Below are positions 11,641-21,663 of a DNA stretch of 64,000 bases, one piece after another. The stretch's first letter is position 1, and the number at the start of each line of letters is the position of its first letter. The DNA is from Syngnathus acus (taxonomy: Eukaryota > Chordata > Actinopteri > Syngnathiformes > Syngnathidae). A program made the position numbers and the translations under genes. The stretch covers positions 541,501 through 605,500 of the forward strand of contig NC_051103.1 of NCBI RefSeq assembly GCF_901709675.1, given 5' to 3'. Under the pieces are notes generated by a model. The model saw nothing but the letters and a program-made list of their open reading frames with translations. It ran no database searches and was not told the DNA's origin.

Positions 11641-12227
11641 GTAGTCAGCCAGTCTCCTGGCTTGGAGCGGTTGTTGACCTGTGGGGAAGAAAGATCAGGC
11701 GGCAGTAAATTTGCATTTGACACATCTTTCAGTTTGAGTGCTCTGATCATGCTCTCTGCCAAGGACTGTTCTTCGTCTGTTTTTTGCAACTCTTGTAGTC
11801 AATTTTATTGCCCTTTTGAACTGGGCAAATAGGAGTGTTTGCGGGAAGAGTTTGAGCACTTCCTAATGATTCCTCCTAACCAAAGACGATTTATGACAGG
11901 GGCTATCCCATTTATTGCCTCCTGTTTTAAAGGAGATTCTCTGATCTTGGTTGGATTTGTACTGGGGTAATGGACGTTAAAAGTCCTACATCAGATGGGC
12001 CCTTTGTCCACAGTTTTTCAGGAAGCCCAGCCAATTCCCCTTCCTCCTTTTCATTCAAACAAGTGTTGATTAGCCAGGGAAGCGCATAAGCGCGTGTCCT
12101 TAACAGCTACACCACTTCCTCATAGCTTATTTAGTCACTTTTCAATCATCTTCCGATTGCTTCAAGCAAAAGTTTGAAAAGCTTGAGAACATTTTAACTT
12201 AATGGTATGACGCCAAATGTATTAGAG
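11641..12227 (-). pseudogene. probable retroviral pol trace (start of reverse transcriptase)
   Basis: Minus-strand 11918-11805 reads a short frame (38 codons) with an AINGIAPVINRL segment and a GIIRKCSNS segment. This resembles the first conserved block of retroviral reverse transcriptase, which recognises the primer-template. No catalytic motif, RNase H or integrase is visible, so most of pol is gone. The call is tentative and is helped by its place between gag and env remnants in the right order. Confidence 0.4.
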
Positions 12228-12542
12228 CAGGGGTGTCAAACTCATTTTTTTCGCGGGCCGTATTGTCGTCATAGCTTCTTTCGGAGGGCCATTATGACTG
12301 TCAACCCAAATAAATGTATGAGCACCTCATATTACATACAATAAAAGCTACAAAACAAACTGACAAATAACTCAGACGAGTAAAAACTGGTCAAATATTT
12401 TAGAAAAAACATATTAAAAGTGAAGACAATTTGCAATTCTAGTAATGACACACAAATTTGATGCACAATTTGTCTTCGCGGGCCACATAAAATGATGTGG
12501 CGGGCCGTATCTGGCCCCCGGGCCTTGACTTTGACACCTGTG
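12228..12542. mobile_element. hAT MITE with 8-bp TSD TATTAGAG
   Basis: A 315-bp element begins CAGGGGTGTCAAACTC and ends TTTGACACCTGTG, with 8-bp duplications TATTAGAG at 12220-12227 and 12543-12550. The internal 'cgggcc' blocks near both ends are inverted. No coding capacity. Confidence 0.9.
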
Positions 12543-12550
12543 TATTAGAG

Positions 12551-12832
12551 AATCCATGTCGTAAAGTGTTGTATTATTACTATCTTTCACTATCTGTCTT
12601 ATTCCCTCCCCCCTTCTGAGGCTTGGCAACGCCCATACCTCACACCTTGTCAAACTTTTTGGATGTTCTTTACTATATATAATTCTATCATCATTTAATT
12701 TGACTTTCTTTCCAAAACGCTTCTCAATTTCCCAGTTCACACATCTTCTGCATGTGTCACTGGTTCTCCAGTTTCTATCTCTAGTTAATTATCAATCCAA
12801 AAGCAACTTTTTTTTTTCTTAGCATTTAACTT
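12551..12832 (-). other. probable retroviral interior, unresolved
   Basis: A minus-strand frame from 12740 begins MNWEIEKRFGKKVKLND and runs into the neighbouring hAT MITE. It lies between gag and pol traces of the same provirus and may be gag. I do not recognise a domain. Confidence 0.3.
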
Positions 12833-12833
12833 A

Positions 12834-13780
12834 CCGTAATTTTCGGACTATAAGTCGCGGTTTTTTTCATAGTTTGGGTGGGGGGGCGACTTATACTCAG
12901 GAGCGACTTATATATGTTTTTTTTCACAAATTTTTACTTGATCATTAACACATCACTTACAAGTATAGTTGACCACTTCACATGTTATTTTTAGTATAGT
13001 TGATCACTTCACATGCTTTGATATCTTTATCTTGAACATATTCAAAACATGAAAAATAGAGAGAAAAAATCAAATAAAGTAATTAACAATTTAAAGCGCC
13101 ATATCCTCTGGACATGTCCTCTGTCACCAGGATGACATGAAGGACGAGAAATTTGATGGATGGATTTAATGATTTGGAGTGACACAAATGGTTTGATAAT
13201 ATTGTTGTTTATGTAATAGTTATTTGAAATATAGTTTATATATCGTTGTATGGGCCTGTGGAATAATTTGAACTGCGGCGCGGCACACGGCATTGTTGAC
13301 AAAGGACGCTCGATAAAAGACGAGAAATTTGATCGATGGATTTAATGATTTGGAGTGACACAAATGGTTTGATAATATTGTTGTTTATGTGATAGTTATT
13401 TAAAATATAGTTTATATATCGTTGTATGGGCCTGTGGAATAATTTGAACTGCGGCGCGGCACATGATTTAATGAATTGGAGTGACACAGATGGTTTTATA
13501 AACGTGTTATTTATGTAATAGTTTTTTTTAAATAACTGAATGTTACGTCAGGCCCGTTCTCAGCTCCTCGTTTGTGTTTGTCACGTTAGCATACCGTATC
13601 GTTTAGCCTGTTGTTGCTCGTTCATGTCTGTTCTTGGTGTTGGATTTTGTCGAATAAATTGCCCCCCAAAATGCGATTTATACTCCGGAGCGACTTATAT
13701 ATGTTTTTTTTCACATTTTTGGGCATTTTATGGCTAGTGCGACTTATACTCCGGAGCGACTTATAGTCCGAAAATTACGG
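12834..13780. mobile_element. TA-flanked MITE, CCGTAATTTTCGGACTATAAG ends
   Basis: Inverted ends of about 25 bp (CCGTAATTTTCGGACTATAAG at the left, its complement at the right) are flanked by TA on both sides (12832-12833 and 13781-13782), as in Tc1/mariner-type insertions. The interior holds tandem units starting near 13143 and 13319 (period 176 bp) and a partial third near 13465. No transposase. Confidence 0.85.
13143..13500. repeat. 176-bp tandem repeat inside the MITE
   Basis: Two near-identical units and a shortened third share 'gatttggagtgacacaaatgg' type blocks, 'tatatcgttgtatgggcctg' and 'gaactgcggcgcggcac'. Minus-strand frames over it simply repeat the same peptide and are not genes. 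Confidence 0.8.
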
Positions 13781-13782
13781 TA

Positions 13783-14118
13783 CTCAAAATCACTCTTTCT
13801 CCAAAGTCGCTCTACTAATTTTCCATAGTAGTCCCCAACAACTTCAACAATTCAACCTGTATTTTCCTTTCATTCAGGAGTCTTTCCATCACATTGGTCT
13901 CAATTTATCCAAGTTCTCCACACAACATTCATATATCATACTCAACTCATGATCCTTATCCTAATTTTACCTAAGGTTCCTGATAGAACAATCCACCAAT
14001 CAAAAAGAAAAAAAACTCAACACAAAAAACTGCTGGCAAATTAATCTGAATTTTTTCTTTGTTCTTAAATTTAAAGAACTCAATCTCTCGGATTTAATTT
14101 ACATATAGAAGTTTGTAT
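13783..14118 (-). other. probable gag-region debris
   Basis: Minus-strand sequence near 13890-13800 reads a short helical run (VMERLLNERKIQVELLKLL) bounded by stops. It lies between MITE and hAT insertions within the provirus footprint. Placement suggests gag. The sequence alone does not prove it. Confidence 0.3.
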
Positions 14119-15542
14119 TAGGGCTGTGGACTCGGTCCGATTTTTGCGCCGAGTCCGAGTCCGGCCTCTTGACCACGAGTCCGAGTCCAAGTCCGGCTGT
14201 CCATTTTTTCCTGTTAATTCATGTGACTGCTTAGTCTTTATTCAAGGCTAATTTAGATCAAAATCTAAATAATTACAACAGTTTTGTGATGGCTTTGTCT
14301 TTATTAAACATATAAACGAATACAATAAACAGATACTTTCAAGTTTTAATCATTAATTACACCATTATAGCTCAGACATTTATCTAAACACAAATAATTA
14401 GTGACGACCCCACAACTATCGAAACCCATCAATGATATAAGCTGGGTGACATAATCGTCCTTGACATTGGTACATAATGTAAACATTAGCCTAAGCGCAA
14501 CTCAACGTGGCCGCATTGATCGTAACTTACGCTCCGTTTCCCCCCCAAATCTAGAGGCAAAACATTGTTCTCTCGCTACTGCCGGGTTCTTCCATCTTGG
14601 CTGCGCGCGGGGCATTGTGGGTCTTGTACGTGCACGCACGCAGGCAGGCAGGCGCGGGCGCGCACGCAACAACTAAATTTGTCTTCATAACAAGCAAGCA
14701 GGGCTGTGGACAGTATTCCTACGCGCATTCTCAGCAGCATGATGAAAATAAAATTCAATAACGTCACTGAGGCATATTTTAACGAACTCCACTTCATTGT
14801 ATGGCTTTTTAGCCCGTGCAATGTTCCAAGCCAGTTGAAACAATGCAAGTGTGACAGTCTCTGAGTGCTTCGTAATTTTTTTGAAAAACTGTACCTATTT
14901 TTCAAAGTCTCCAAACTTGTGCTTGCGAAATTCAGTCCCTTTTGCAAAGTCCTTATCGATATTGGCATGAAGTGAGCTGAAGTGGCGCTGACCATTTGAA
15001 GCTTTTAAATGCGCCAATGACGTCCGACATATCAGGCAGAATGGCTTACCATAGCGTTCAACAAAAAACAACTTTAACTCTGTTAAAAACGTCCTGTGTT
15101 CATCGTCATATATTCGTTTAGCTGTGCATTTTTTCCTTGCCATTTTGGCAAGCGTCTTGTCAGCTTTTCTGGACCTAATGGGCCCCCGTAGTCACAGTCG
15201 CCATTCATTAAAAAGCCAGCAAAACCAATCGCTCTGTTTGTCCGTCCTCCTTTGCGGGATTTCCCCTCACGCGCATGCGCGTTTGACCGGTTGGCGAGGT
15301 GGCGGCCGACAAACGCCGGCGGCGCTCAATGCTGTCAAGTTATTTTTCAAACTTGATCGTAAGCAGGGCTGTGGACAGTATTCCTACGCGCATTCTCAGC
15401 AGCATGATGAAAATAAAATTGAACGTATTTTTTTTATTGTCGGACTCGGTGGACTCGGTCAAAATCAGCACCGAGTCCGAGTCCGGCAAAAATGACCGAG
15501 TCCGACCGAGTCCGAGTCCCCGAGTCCGAGTCCACAGCCCTG
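14119..15542. mobile_element. hAT element with GAGTCC-rich ends
   Basis: The ends are inverted: TAGGGCTGTGGACTCGG at the left and CCGAGTCCACAGCCCTG at the right. Flanks GTTTGTAT (14111-14118) and GTTTGGTT (15543-15550) are an 8-bp target duplication with two changes. The terminal regions consist of clustered GAGTCCGAGTCC motifs, probably transposase-binding sites. A direct repeat of about 57 bp occurs at 14701-14757 and 15363-15420 and itself starts with a terminus-like 'cagggctgtggac'. Confidence 0.8.
14895..15143 (-). pseudogene. hAT transposase N-terminal fragment
   Basis: An 82-codon frame has a basic start (MARKKCTAKR), a LFFVERYGKPFCLICRTSL block and an RHFSSLH block. That is a CxxC...H...H zinc-finger pattern like those preceding the hAT catalytic core in GTF2IRD2-like transposases. 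The DDE core and C-terminus are missing, so the element can only be mobilised in trans. The frame ends within the hAT at 14119-15542. Confidence 0.7.
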
Positions 15543-15546
15543 GTTT

Positions 15547-15595
15547 GGTTGTGTTATAACATGATACAAACTTTGTATCATGTTATAACACAACC
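15547..15595. repeat. perfect 24-bp palindrome with 1-nt centre
   Basis: The left arm 15547-15570 and right arm 15572-15595 are exact reverse complements around a single C. The left arm begins inside the target duplication of the adjacent hAT. Confidence 0.9.
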
Positions 15596-16464
15596 AATCA
15601 ATTATTCCTATTAAATGTAGCATTGCAATGTCTTAAATTCACAATTTTGCTTCTTCCAATTCCTGAAAGCATGTTCTGTCTTTTTTTTTTTTCTACGAAT
15701 TTCTCATGAGGGCTCGACATTAATATGCGCTAGTGTGGATCAGTTTCTGCCCGCAAACAGATTTCTCTCTTTTCCTCTCATTTTTATTTTTCAAAGTTGT
15801 TTCTGTTTTACGGTGCAAATTAGATAGACCAAAGTCTAGCAAATTTCTTTGCACTAAAAGTTTAGCCAATTTCATCATTTTAACACATAGGCACACACAT
15901 GCACAGCTCTCGCGCACGAAAGGTGGGGGCCCGGCACCAATGATTTGTCACAGGCTGGCCATTTCCTGCAGTGGATCATGAAGCCGGTCCCGCCCACGCA
16001 TGCGAGGACAGCACATTCTAATTCTTTATTTATCTTTTAGAAGCAATTTGCATTTCTTTACCACTTGATTCGCAAATTTTAACTTTAGTGTGCACACATA
16101 ATTTGATCCCTGGTCATTTGTCATTGGGCATACAATCAGCATTGTCATATGTCTTGTATGTACAGGAGTTCTAATAATCTAGAAAATGTTCTAATAATCT
16201 GACAATGACATGTTTTGCTGTCATATGGGGGAGGCTTCAGGTCTTCTAGATTTCGATACATGATTTGCATAGGAGCGGAAGCTCCTCTTGCCCCTTTGCT
16301 TGAGCCACGCCTTGAGCTGCGGCCTTGCGCCTGCGCACTGGGGCCTTATTGTGTTCTGGTCTGACAAACACTTGTGACCTCATAATTTTTCATCTTTCTA
16401 TGTTTTGTCTCTTGAATTTGTTCTCTTCTCTCTTGTGAAGTTTCAACCACACTCCAGCACATTT
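15596..16464 (-). other. probable provirus interior, no clear domain
   Basis: The stretch lies between the hAT at 14119-15542 and the gag fragment on the same minus-strand provirus. No long frame or recognisable motif was seen. Frames at 15720-15917 are short and low in support. Confidence 0.35.
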
Positions 16465-16686
16465 CTATTCTCTCTCTTTTCTTTCCTTTCTCAATCCTTT
16501 TGGCTTCCTAGCCACACTCTCCTCCAAAAGTTCTACCACTACGTTCCACATTTCAACTTTCAACTTTCCCTGTACTGCATACTTTTTCTTCCACTTCAGC
16601 ATGTATTGCATACAATTAGAAAATCTACTCGTCATGTACTTCTCATCTCCTTCAAGAGCTAGAGATTTACCGTTTTTATTTCCCAT
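16465..16686 (-). pseudogene. retroviral gag fragment, matrix start
   Basis: A minus-strand frame of 73 codons starts MGNKNGK, the Met-Gly of an N-myristoylation signal, and continues as a Lys-rich helical segment with CMQYMLKWKKKY. This is how a retroviral matrix domain begins: lipid on Gly2 and basic residues take Gag to the plasma membrane. The frame stops at 16465 after a run of Arg, Lys and Glu, so the polyprotein is truncated. Removing later insertions, the leader from the primer site to this start is under 1 kb, which fits a provirus. No frame reaches capsid. Confidence 0.6.
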
Positions 16687-17040
16687 CTTAATTTGGTATT
16701 TTAGTTTTGACAATTTTTTTTCAAGTTTTTTTTCTTTGAGGATCCTCAATGCAGGTTTAAATTGACCTTTCAACAAATTTCTTGCCTGTGTTATTTGCTA
16801 GTACTGCTCTTTAGTCCATTTATCCTACCAGTCACTCTCTCACCCACACAAGTTTTTTATCCCTGCCTACGCGAAGTCCTCTGTAAAAAAAGAGCTGCTT
16901 CATCCGGAGGGGGACTCTACAACACTCCCTCCTTCCCTGGGAACTAAAGACAACAGTCCTGTTACCCAGCCCTGCCAACGCGAAGTAGTACTTTTTAGAA
17001 CAGTGGTTGTGAAATGGGGGTACACGGAGGTACTCTAGTG

Positions 17041-17939
17041 CAGTGGTCCCCAACCTTTTTTGCACCACGGACCGGTTACGTGTCAGAAATATTTTCGCGG
17101 ACCGGCCTTTATATAAATAAATATATTTATATATTTATTATTTAAATATTTATATATATAAATAGGATGAAATAAAATGATACGACTGGCATAAAAACAA
17201 ATATAAACCACATAAAAATAAAACGTTGAATTAGTGGGAGCACCGAGCTCTTTTCTCAGAAATGAGCCGTTCCCATCTAGGCGTAATCGGAGACAATGGC
17301 ACGCGAAGTGGTTAAGGTTTGTCTTTAAATGCAGGATGCTTGGTCTCCATGTGCCGAAGCAGGTTTGAAGGCTTCATTGCCTCGTTAGCTAGCCTTTCGC
17401 CACATATGCGGAGTGCACTTGGCGCGTCAGAGTCACCTGTGGCGATAAATCCATATTTTAAGTAGGACTCCAGAAATGTTCTTTTAAATGCAGCTTTCCT
17501 TTTCTTAGAAGTCGTAGCCTCTTCTTCTTCAGTGTCCTCATTGGACGTTTTTCCCTTTCCAAAGAAGCTTTCCAAACTTCTCTGTTTCTTGCTCATTTTT
17601 GCTTGCCTCGCGGGCTTGACTGTGGTGACATGTCACGTGACCGAGACGAGCGCCCTGTGTCAAGAGTCCTTATTTTTCAGATGCACCGACAGATGTAATT
17701 GGGCAAATTTTTTATATTTTTCAAAATAAATTCTTACTCATTTTTGCTAGCTTTGCGGGCTCGACTGGGGAAACATGTCACGTGACCGGGACGAGCGTCT
17801 TAACCTGAATGAATTGATCGTCAATGAAAAAAAAAAAAAAATTTTTTTTTCTTTTTTTTTTCCTGTGCGGCTCCGCGGCCCGGTACCAAGTGACCAACGG
17901 ACCGGTACCGGTCCGCGGCCCGGTGGTTGGGGACCACTG
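17041..17939. mobile_element. hAT element with 8-bp TSD CTCTAGTG
   Basis: Ends CAGTGGTCCCCAACC and GGTTGGGGACCACTG are exact inverted repeats. CTCTAGTG duplications lie at 17033-17040 and 17940-17947. Subterminal 'ggaccgg' and 'ccggtccgcgg' clusters occur at both ends. It sits in the retroviral leader and carries a transposase N-terminal fragment. Confidence 0.95.
17312..17596 (-). pseudogene. hAT/ZBED5-like transposase N-terminal fragment
   Basis: A 94-codon frame starts MSKKQRSLESFF, then an acidic and Ser/Lys linker, then a finger region with a KYGFIATGD block and an LLRHMETKHPAFKDK end. This is the BED-type finger of ZBED5-like hAT proteins. The first cysteine of the CxxC pair appears replaced (SALRICGERL), so zinc binding is probably lost. 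The frame ends right after the finger, and no DDE domain follows. Confidence 0.75.
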
Positions 17940-18151
17940 CTCTAGTGGGTACGTGAGATTTTACAAAAATATATAAAACAGTTCGAGAACCACTGCTCCA
18001 AAAGAGCCACTTCATCCGGAGGGGGACTCTCCAACACCCCCTCCTTCCACAAGACTTAAGATCTTCTGTCCTGCCTATTTACTTGTATATTTTCCTGTGC
18101 ACTTTTACTTTTACGCGTTTCACCACAACTTTACTTTAGGGCTTTTACTTA

Positions 18152-19072
18152 CCGTTTTTTTCCGTGTATAATACGCAAAATGTAACTAATTTATTGTCCT
18201 AAAATCTGGGGTGCGCATTATACATGGGTACAATTTTTTTTAAATTTTTATTTTTATTTATTTATTTTTTTAATTTTTTTTTTTTTAAGAAAATCATGGT
18301 ACTGGTACGAGTATTGATTTATGTATTGTTCTCTTCTTGTCATGTTGTGAAAGAATGTGGGTTGAATAAATACCGAAAGAACAATAGTGTGTTTGTACTG
18401 TGCTCTGGTCATTTCGTCAAAGAAGGGATAATAGTCCTCTTCTCTTCTTGACTGACAATGAATGTGATAGTTTAATACAATCAGCAAATAACAAAATGCG
18501 TATTACAGGTAATATTTTATTTCACAACACTTTGCCTTGTTCCTTTCGTCTCTGCTGTTCACTTCAAACACGCTCCATACGAACGCAATGCTCTCGTATC
18601 AGACGCTTGCTCGATCACCTGCTCGTTTGCTGTCACAATGTACCCTACACAAATCCGAAACATTTGTTGCGGCTCCGAGTCACGACGAGGGGCAAGTATT
18701 GGTTTCCAAGGGTGTTTTTATTCCTCTTCAACGTCTCTCCCATACAGAGCCGCCTTTTTCACATGTCCGCACGTCACTTTCCTCTCTTTTCATCTGATCG
18801 CGGTGGTGCCTTTACGGGCAGTCGGAGAAATCAACGGCAACAAAAAAAAATACATCCAGCCTAGTTAAGACCATGCCAAAGACTATAAAAATGGGACCCA
18901 TTGCCTCCCTGCGTGTGTGACGATCATTGGGACTTAAAAAAAATTAAAATTAAAAAAATTTAAAAAAATTGGGTGCGTATTATACATGGGTACAGGCTTT
19001 TTTCCAGCATCAACATGCCATTGTTAGGGTGCGTATTATACATGGGGGCGCATTATACACGGAAAAAAACGG
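18152..19072. mobile_element. TA-flanked MITE (CCGTTTTTTTCC ends), copy 1
   Basis: The element has inverted ends CCGTTTTTTTCCGTGTATAA and its complement, flanked by TA. 'gtgcgtattatacatggg' motifs repeat near both ends. The interior (18480-18860) is the reverse complement of 20225-20640 in copy 2. It contains a SINE relic at 18868-18938. Confidence 0.85.
18868..18938 (+). mobile_element. internally deleted SINE relic
   Basis: The start of the SINE body ('ccaaagactataaaaatggg', 'cccattgcctccctg') is fused directly to its 3' end ('gtgtgtgacgatcattggga'). About 170 bp of the body is missing. Confidence 0.8.
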
Positions 19073-19264
19073 TACTTGTCCCCTGGTTCGTTGCACTTCC
19101 GGATCCCGTCAATCCACTGTTGTCAGACGAAGGCAGACCTAAGATGCTGGCCCAGCGAAGAATTTTCTTCCCAGGTCTTTCTTTTCCAGGTCCTCCTAAT
19201 GGACGCTGGCTTGTCGACAATGCAGCACGTCGTCCTCCGTCCACCAGCAGTGGGTATGTGAGGG

Positions 19265-19282
19265 ATCCGGGTCACGGCACCA
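19265..19282 (-). promoter_or_regulatory. retroviral primer binding site, tRNA-His type
   Basis: Three bases inside the LTR edge, minus-strand 19282-19265 reads TGGTGCCGTGACCCGGAT. It is complementary to a tRNA 3' end including CCA and differs by one base from the tRNA-His site as I know it (TGGTGCCGTGACTCGGAT). It fixes the orientation of the provirus as minus strand. Confidence 0.8.
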
Positions 19283-19714
19283 AAATGTTAGAGTGGTGCT
19301 CACTCGAACTTACTTTGCAAGAACCACACGGGAGACAGTATGCCTTTTGAACACTTGCAAGTGGAGAGCTCGTTCGTCACTGTGCATACAGCGATGATCA
19401 AACGAAGTCGGACTCAGGCCTCTTGCAAGAGCATTTTTATTGAGAGAAACAGGGTGGGGGTGAGAGTGGACAGGATGGGGTTGAAGCCCCTGGCCTCTGG
19501 TCAAAGCATAGCAGCGGTGTTCTACGACGTTGTGTAAACAGAACAACTTTGATTGCTTCCTCTGCAGCTGGTCAATCAGTTCAAAAGATCTTAGTACCGT
19601 TTTTTTCCATGTATAATGCGCCCCCATGTATAATACGCACCCTAAAAATGGCATGTCGATGCTGGAAAAAAGCCTGTATAATACGCACCCAAATTTTGAC
19701 TTTTTTTTTTTTTT

Positions 19715-19954
19715 AAAGTACCAATGATCGTCACACACACGTCTGGGTGTGGTGAAATTTGTCCTCTGCATTTGACCCATCCCCGTGTGATTTTGATCCA
19801 TCCCCTGGGGGAGAGGGGAGCAGTGAGCAGCAGCGGCGCCGCGCTCGGGAATCATTTGGTGATCTAACCCCCCAATTCCAACCCTTAATGCTGAGCGCCA
19901 AGCAGGGAGGCAATGGGTCCCATTTTTATAGTCTTTGGTATGACCCGGCCGGGT
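19715..19954 (-). mobile_element. tRNA-derived SINE, head missing
   Basis: Minus-strand body and tail are present and end at 'gacccggccggg' where the tRNA-like head should follow. It lies behind a T14 run inside MITE copy 2. Confidence 0.85.
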
Positions 19955-20698
19955 TACTTAAGTCCGTAAACGTAAAATTATTTCAGAAAAAAGATCATCT
20001 TTGGGAACAACCGGATGTTATTCTGCCGGTCAGTATCACTGCGCATGCAGTAGCAAACTCGATAGCGAAGAAATATGTGAGATTCTCAACGGGATCACCA
20101 ATATTTGAGTGATGTTCCAGTTATTTAACACAATTATTTATTATTATAATAATAATATATATAATATACATAATAATTATTTATTTATTATTCACAATTG
20201 TCATGGTGATCTTTCTGGTGATTTCTTAACTAGGCTGGATGTATTTGTTTTGTTGCCGTTGATTTCTCCGACTGCCCATAAAGGCACCACCGCGATCGGT
20301 TAGGACAGGTTAAAATGAAAAGAGAGGAAAGTGACGTGCGGACATGTGAAAAAGGCGGCTCTGTATGCGAGAGAAGTTGAAGAGGAATAAAAACACCCTT
20401 GGAAACCAAAACTTGCCCCTCGTCGTGACTCAGAGCCGCAACAAATGTTTCGGATTTGTGTAAGGTACATTGTGACAGCAAACGAGCAGGTGATCGAGCA
20501 AACGTCTAATACGAGAGCATTGTGTTCATATGGAGCGTGTTTGAAGTGAACAGCAGAGAAGAAAGGAACAAGGCAAAGTGTTGTGAAATAAAATATTACC
20601 TGTAATACGCATTTTGTTATTTGCTGATTGAAACTGCTAATTAAACTGTGAATTGAAACTAATAGGAAGAAAACTGAACTCTCGCTCTTTATACAGCT

Positions 20699-21103
20699 GA
20701 CGTGTCTTGCGCATCCGTTCTGCGCATCTGTAATGGCGGCCTCCATATTATATATGGGGTCTGCAATGGAGATTAAAAAACAAACAATATTTGACAATAA
20801 CACACCATCAAGGATTGCATCATCCCATCAAACGATGTGTCGTCAATCATGAATTTTACTGACTAAGTGTGTTGGGCAGGATGGCTGAATGAGATGCGCG
20901 ATTGACGTGTCTTGCGCATCCGTTCTGCGCATACTGTCATGGCGGCCTCCGTATGATATCCGTGTGATATATAAAACAAACAATATTTGACAATAACACA
21001 CCATCAAGGATTGCACCATCGCATCAAACGATGTGTCGTCAATTATGAATTTTACTGACTAAGTGTGTTGGGCAGGACGGCTGAATGCGCTGCGCGATTG
21101 ACA
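20699..21103. repeat. 205-bp tandem duplication in MITE copy 2
   Basis: Two units starting 'gacgtgtcttgcgcatccg' at 20699 and 20904 share long blocks such as 'caatatttgacaataacaca' and 'gaattttactgactaagtgt'. Confidence 0.85.
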
Positions 21104-21368
21104 ACAAACAAGAAGAAAGGTGATTTCAAGTTTTATTTCGAGGGAGATTAATTTCAAAAATTGTTGTACCCATGTATAATACGCACCCAAGATTTTAGGA
21201 CAATAAATTAGTTAAATTTCGCGCATTATACATGGAAAAAAAACGGTACTTTGTTCTACTACTTTTGTTAAGACAGGACACATTTGGTTAATTATTACAG
21301 GTTACATTCCAACATAAGCATAGGATCAAACTAATCTATCAACCCTAACAAATGTTCTTGAAACACAG

Positions 21369-21515
21369 ATGATAGAGGCCCATCTCAGCCGGGACAAAGC
21401 CATCAAGGCATGCATCACGCACACATCCGAGGTTGTAGGGCAACTGCGGGAGGCAAGACTGAAGAACAATGCCGACATAGCTCTCATCAAACGGCTCAGG
21501 AAGGAGCAGACCAAA
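21369..21515 (+). CDS. internal exon of an unidentified host gene
   Basis: Exactly 49 codons open between an AG (21367-21368) and a GT (21516), both phase 0. The peptide begins [15 protein letters not shown], contains [14 protein letters not shown] and ends KRLRKEQTK: charged, heptad-like and probably a coiled coil. It is followed after an 88-bp intron by another phase-0 exon, so I read it as part of a real gene. The retroviral LTR ends only 18 bp upstream, so the normal polypyrimidine tract of the acceptor has been displaced and the tract now comes from LTR sequence. The exon may be spliced poorly or be a relic. I do not recognise the protein. Confidence 0.6.
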
Positions 21516-21603
21516 GTACTTGTTTTAATCTTCCACTCTATCTAATCTAGCACATATCCATGGTTTCTGATTAGGATATGCTAATTCATCTTTATTCTTC
21601 CAG

Positions 21604-21663
21604 CTAAAGCTCATGCAGTCCGAGCTGAATGTCGAGGAAGTCGTCAAAGATAGAAGTCTGAAG
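21604..21663 (+). CDS. next exon of the same host gene
   Basis: Sixty bases (20 codons, LKLMQSELNVEEVVKDRSLK) lie between a strong acceptor (pyrimidine-rich 'tctttattcttccag') and a good donor (AAG then GTATGA). Both boundaries are phase 0. The composition continues the charged helix of the previous exon. The following intron would run to 58059, about 36.4 kb filled with transposons, unless intermediate exons were missed. Confidence 0.65.

Larger units (their letters stand above)
19597..21246. mobile_element. TA-flanked MITE (CCGTTTTTTTCC ends), copy 2
   Basis: Ends CCGTTTTTTTCCATGTATAA and its complement with TA on both sides. The uninterrupted LTR at 4636-5060 shows the empty site, proving insertion at TA. 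The interior is inverted relative to copy 1. It contains a SINE at 19715-19954 and a 205-bp tandem repeat (20699 and 20904 starts). No transposase. Confidence 0.9.
19286..21350 (-). repeat. LTR of endogenous retrovirus (its 5' LTR), split by a MITE
   Basis: The LTR parts 19286-19596 and 21249-21350 (about 413 bp together) match 4636-5060 with scattered differences. They begin TGTTAG and end CTAACA on the plus strand. The MITE at 19597-21246 interrupts them at a TA. In retroviral sense the LTR has an AATAAA signal near 19441 and is followed directly by the primer site. The outer flank AATGT (21351-21355) is close to AGTGT beside the other LTR. Confidence 0.85.

Noticed and set aside
13042-13487. 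Two overlapping minus-strand frames with near-identical peptides
   Set aside because: They are the same frame over two units of a 176-bp tandem repeat inside a MITE.
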